From the NCBI GenBank assembly GCA_035457725.1, contig DATIBC010000028.1, forward strand, positions 1 through 64,000: 64,000 nt of DNA, given 5' to 3'. Origin of the DNA: DATFES01 sp035457725. Lineage in GTDB: Bacteria > Pseudomonadota > Alphaproteobacteria > CACIAM-22H2. Within the stretch, counting starts at the first letter, position 1; the number at the start of each line of letters is the position of its first letter. Below are positions 61,811 through 64,000 of the stretch, piece by piece. A program made the translations under genes and the position numbers. Under the pieces are notes generated by a model. The model did not search any database, was not told where the DNA came from, and saw only the letters and a list, made by a program, of their open reading frames with translations.

Positions 61811-62665
61811 ATGACACGCCGATTCTCGTTGGCGTATCTGACCGTGCACGGCGTGACCCCGGCGGCCCAAGCCCGGATCGCGGCGCGCGCCGGCTATGAT
61901 TTTGTCAGCTTCCGGCTGTGTCCTCTCGGGGTCCCCGGCGAACCGGATTGCGATCCGATCGCGCCCGAGGCGCTACGCGAAACCAAGCGGGCATTGCGGG
62001 AGACCGGCCTTTCCGTCCTCGACATCGAGCTGGCCCGGATCGTCCGCGACCGCGACCCAGAATCGTACCTGCCGGTGATGGAGGCGGCTGCGGAATTAGG
62101 GGCCCGCTATTTGATCTCCAGCGCCTGGACCACCGACCGCGACGATGGCCGGTTCATTATCGAGCGCTACGGCGAGATCTGTGACCTGGCGCGTGAATTC
62201 GGAATGACGGTCGATCTGGAATTTCCAACCTTTTCGCGGCTACGCAGCCTCGCCGATGCAATCGACGTCGTGCGCGCCGCGGCGCGGCCCAATGGCGGCG
62301 TCCTGGTCGATGCCCTTTACTACCACTTCTCCAGCTGCACCCCGGCCGATCTAGCGACGCTGCCCGCCGGATGGGTGCATTTCCTGCATCTGTGCGATAC
62401 CGCGCAGCGCATTCCCGCCACCGAGCGTGAACAGATCCGCCTCGCTCGGGAAGCGCGCCTCTATGTCGGCGAAGGTTGCATCGATCTCGGCGCGCTGACC
62501 GCGGCCCTGCCGGCCGTTCCCCTCTCGATCGAATTGCCCAACGCACGCCGCAGCGCCGAACTCGGCCACGACGGTCACGCGCAGCGCTGCATCGAAACCG
62601 CCCGTGCCTACTTCCGGCAGCTGGACGCACCGGTTCGGCTCCGGCGCACTGTAACCGCCGAGTAG
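61811..62665 (+). CDS. Sugar phosphate isomerase/epimerase-like TIM-barrel protein
   Basis: A 284-residue protein of the xylose-isomerase/AP-endonuclease-2-like TIM-barrel superfamily. Features are GYDFVSFRLCPLG at the start, SVLDIELARI, metal-ligand-type Glu in TVDLEFPTFSR, VLVDALYYHFSS and VHFLHLCDTAQRI, with YVGEGCIDLGALTAAL and LSIELPN near the end. Its exact reaction is unknown. It lies 44 bases upstream of the SauS-like gene and so is likely co-transcribed with it. Confidence 0.83.
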   Translation: MTRRFSLAYLTVHGVTPAAQARIAARAGYDFVSFRLCPLGVPGEPDCDPIAPEALRETKRALRETGLSVLDIELARIVRDRDPESYLPVMEAAAELGARYLISSAWTTDRDDGRFIIERYGEICDLAREFGMTVDLEFPTFSRLRSLADAIDVVRAAARPNGGVLVDALYYHFSSCTPADLATLPAGWVHFLHLCDTAQRIPATEREQIRLAREARLYVGEGCIDLGALTAALPAVPLSIELPNARRSAELGHDGHAQRCIETARAYFRQLDAPVRLRRTVTAE

Positions 62666-62709
62666 CCGGCAATCTTCGAGTAGACGCTCGCACGGAGGAG
62701 ATCGCCAAG

Positions 62710-64000
62710 ATGGCCCGCGAAATTACGGCGGAGGAAAAAAAGATCGCCGCCGACATGCTAGCTCGCGCCCGGGCGGCCATGGACAAGATAAGAGATTACG
62801 ACCAAGCGCAGGTGGATCGGCTGGCGCGTGCCCTAGGCTGGGCCTGCGGCAACGAAAGGACCTTCGTTCGCATCGCGCAAATGGGCGTCGACGAGAGCGG
62901 TGTCGGCGACCGTGAGGGCCGCGCCGGCAAGCGCCTGAAGATCCTCGGCGTGTTACGCGACGCGCTGCGCCAAAAGAGCGTTGGCGTGATCGACGTCGAC
63001 GAAGCCAAGGGCATCACCAAAATCGCCAAACCGGCCGGCGTCATCGCCTCTCTGATCCCAATGACCAATCCAGAGCTTACGCCGCCGGTGACGGCTATCT
63101 ACGCCATCAAGTGCCGGGACGCCGTGATCTTCTCGCCGCACCCGCGCTCGCGCCGCACCACCTTCGAGATGACCAACGTCATGCGCGAGACGATGAGAAA
63201 GCTGGGCGCGCCCGAAGACCTTTTTCAGTGCGTCGAGAAGCCGTCCATCCCGCTGTCCGCCGAGCTGATGGCCGCGTGCGATCTGACCCTGGCGACCGGT
63301 GGCCGACCGATGGTCAAAGCCGCTTATTCTTCGGGCAAGCCGGCATACGGGGTCGGCGCCGGTAATTCCACCATGGTTATCGACGAAACGGCCGACATCA
63401 AGGATGCGGCCCGCAACTCGCGCATCTCCAAGACGTCGGATTTCGGCTCGGGCTGCTCGGCCGACGGCAATTTACTGATCGACGCCCGAACTTACGACGC
63501 GATGCGCGACGCGCTAATCGCGGAAGGCGGTTATCTATGCAACGCCGACGAAAAGGCTCAGCTCGAAAAGGCGATGTGGGATTCCGAGGGCAATCGCACC
63601 ATCGAAACGGTGGCCATCGCGCCCCAGAAGCTCGCCCAGTCCGCCGGTTTCTCGATTGCCGCTGATCGAAAGTTTATCATGGTCGAACAGGAGGAAATCG
63701 GAAAACGGCATCGCTTCTCGTCGGAGAAACTTTCGGTCGTCATGGCGCTCTTCAGATACCACGGGTTCGACGACGCCTTGAAAAAAGTCGCCCAGATCTA
63801 CGAAGTCGGCGGCAAGGGTCACTCTTGCGGCATCTACTCATTTGACGACGATCATATCGCCCGTCTGGCGGCGGCCGCTCCGGTCAGCCGCGTGATGGTG
63901 CGGCAACCGCAATCGAAGGCGAACGCCGGCGCATTCAACAACGGCATGCCGATGACCTCGTCGCTCGGCTGCGGCGTCTGGGGCGGCAACATCACCAACG
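62710..64000 (+). CDS. SauS-like CoA-acylating aldehyde dehydrogenase, 3' end outside the window
   Basis: At least 430 residues of an acylating aldehyde dehydrogenase. The segment GVIASLIPMTNPELTPPVTAIYAIKCRDAVIFSPHPRSRRTT and the nucleophile region TSDFGSGCSADGN with its cysteine are typical of CoA-dependent enzymes such as sulfoacetaldehyde dehydrogenase SauS, and GGRPMVKAAYSSGKPAYGVGAGNS binds the cofactor. Family resemblance to SauS is clear, but succinate-semialdehyde or acetaldehyde activity cannot be excluded. ATG 62710 has GGAGGAG nine bases upstream. The frame is open at the window end. Confidence 0.85.
   Translation, partial: MAREITAEEKKIAADMLARARAAMDKIRDYDQAQVDRLARALGWACGNERTFVRIAQMGVDESGVGDREGRAGKRLKILGVLRDALRQKSVGVIDVDEAKGITKIAKPAGVIASLIPMTNPELTPPVTAIYAIKCRDAVIFSPHPRSRRTTFEMTNVMRETMRKLGAPEDLFQCVEKPSIPLSAELMAACDLTLATGGRPMVKAAYSSGKPAYGVGAGNSTMVIDETADIKDAARNSRISKTSDFGSGCSADGNLLIDARTYDAMRDALIAEGGYLCNADEKAQLEKAMWDSEGNRTIETVAIAPQKLAQSAGFSIAADRKFIMVEQEEIGKRHRFSSEKLSVVMALFRYHGFDDALKKVAQIYEVGGKGHSCGIYSFDDDHIARLAAAAPVSRVMVRQPQSKANAGAFNNGMPMTSSLGCGVWGGNITN

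Overview
The window is a GC-rich, densely coded stretch of an alphaproteobacterial chromosome, most likely a Rhodospirillales-like lineage. Supporting signs are a petABC cytochrome bc1 operon, a MarR/OmpR pair of the PetP/PetR type, a phasin, UbiK, small alphaproteobacterial proteins of the DUF6111 and DUF1285 type, and the gene order prs-rplY-pth-ychF. I saw no rRNA, tRNA, CRISPR array, phage gene or insertion sequence. Most of the window is core genome, so the interest lies in regulatory sites, a few unusual neighbourhoods and the right-hand edge.

Layout. 1-9.1 kb: the 3' part of uvrB, a HAD hydrolase, an orphan Stf0-type sulfotransferase, an MFS transporter, a folM-like reductase with folB, an AT-rich gap with DnaA-box-like sites, then uvrC. 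9.2-12.4 kb: pgsA and a molybdenum cofactor run (mobB, moeA, moaD, moaE). 12.5-16.9 kb: a flavin-binding protein, ilvE, and a petP/petR/histidine kinase set. 17-21.7 kb: csaA, phasin, TetR, and a membrane DUF2231-like protein paired with an ethylbenzene-dehydrogenase-type haem b protein, divergent from a CBS-domain protein with two FNR/FixK boxes between them. 21.7-28.8 kb: ybaK, proC, ybjN, ubiK, lgt, midA, pgeF, a lipoprotein and a peroxiredoxin. 29.9-33.6 kb: prs, rplY, pth, ychF.

33.7-41.2 kb: a dienelactone hydrolase, a VOC protein, a class II aldolase fused to a short-chain dehydrogenase directly behind mtnP, and a DUF2339 membrane protein. 41.3-47.1 kb: petABC, trmL, hemF, and a MarR gene followed by a clear operator/promoter, a Spy-like protein and an isoprenylcysteine-methyltransferase-like protein. 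47.2-57.5 kb: a GDSL hydrolase, CCA-adding enzyme, DUF6111, CoA pyrophosphatase and DUF1285 on the minus strand, divergent from moxR, DUF58, DUF4159 and a GATase-like membrane protein, with 4-base start/stop overlaps through much of both runs. 57.6-64 kb: DUF3179, a TauE/SafE exporter, a LysR regulator, a decayed HMG-CoA-lyase-like gene, a TIM-barrel isomerase-like protein and a SauS-like acylating aldehyde dehydrogenase cut by the window end. This last part looks like the edge of a catabolic locus, possibly for organosulfonates.

The observations I would follow first are the mtnP/aldolase-dehydrogenase pair (possible salvage of SAM by-products through a DHAP-forming shunt), the FNR-box-controlled haem b module, and the SauS/TauE locus at the right edge.
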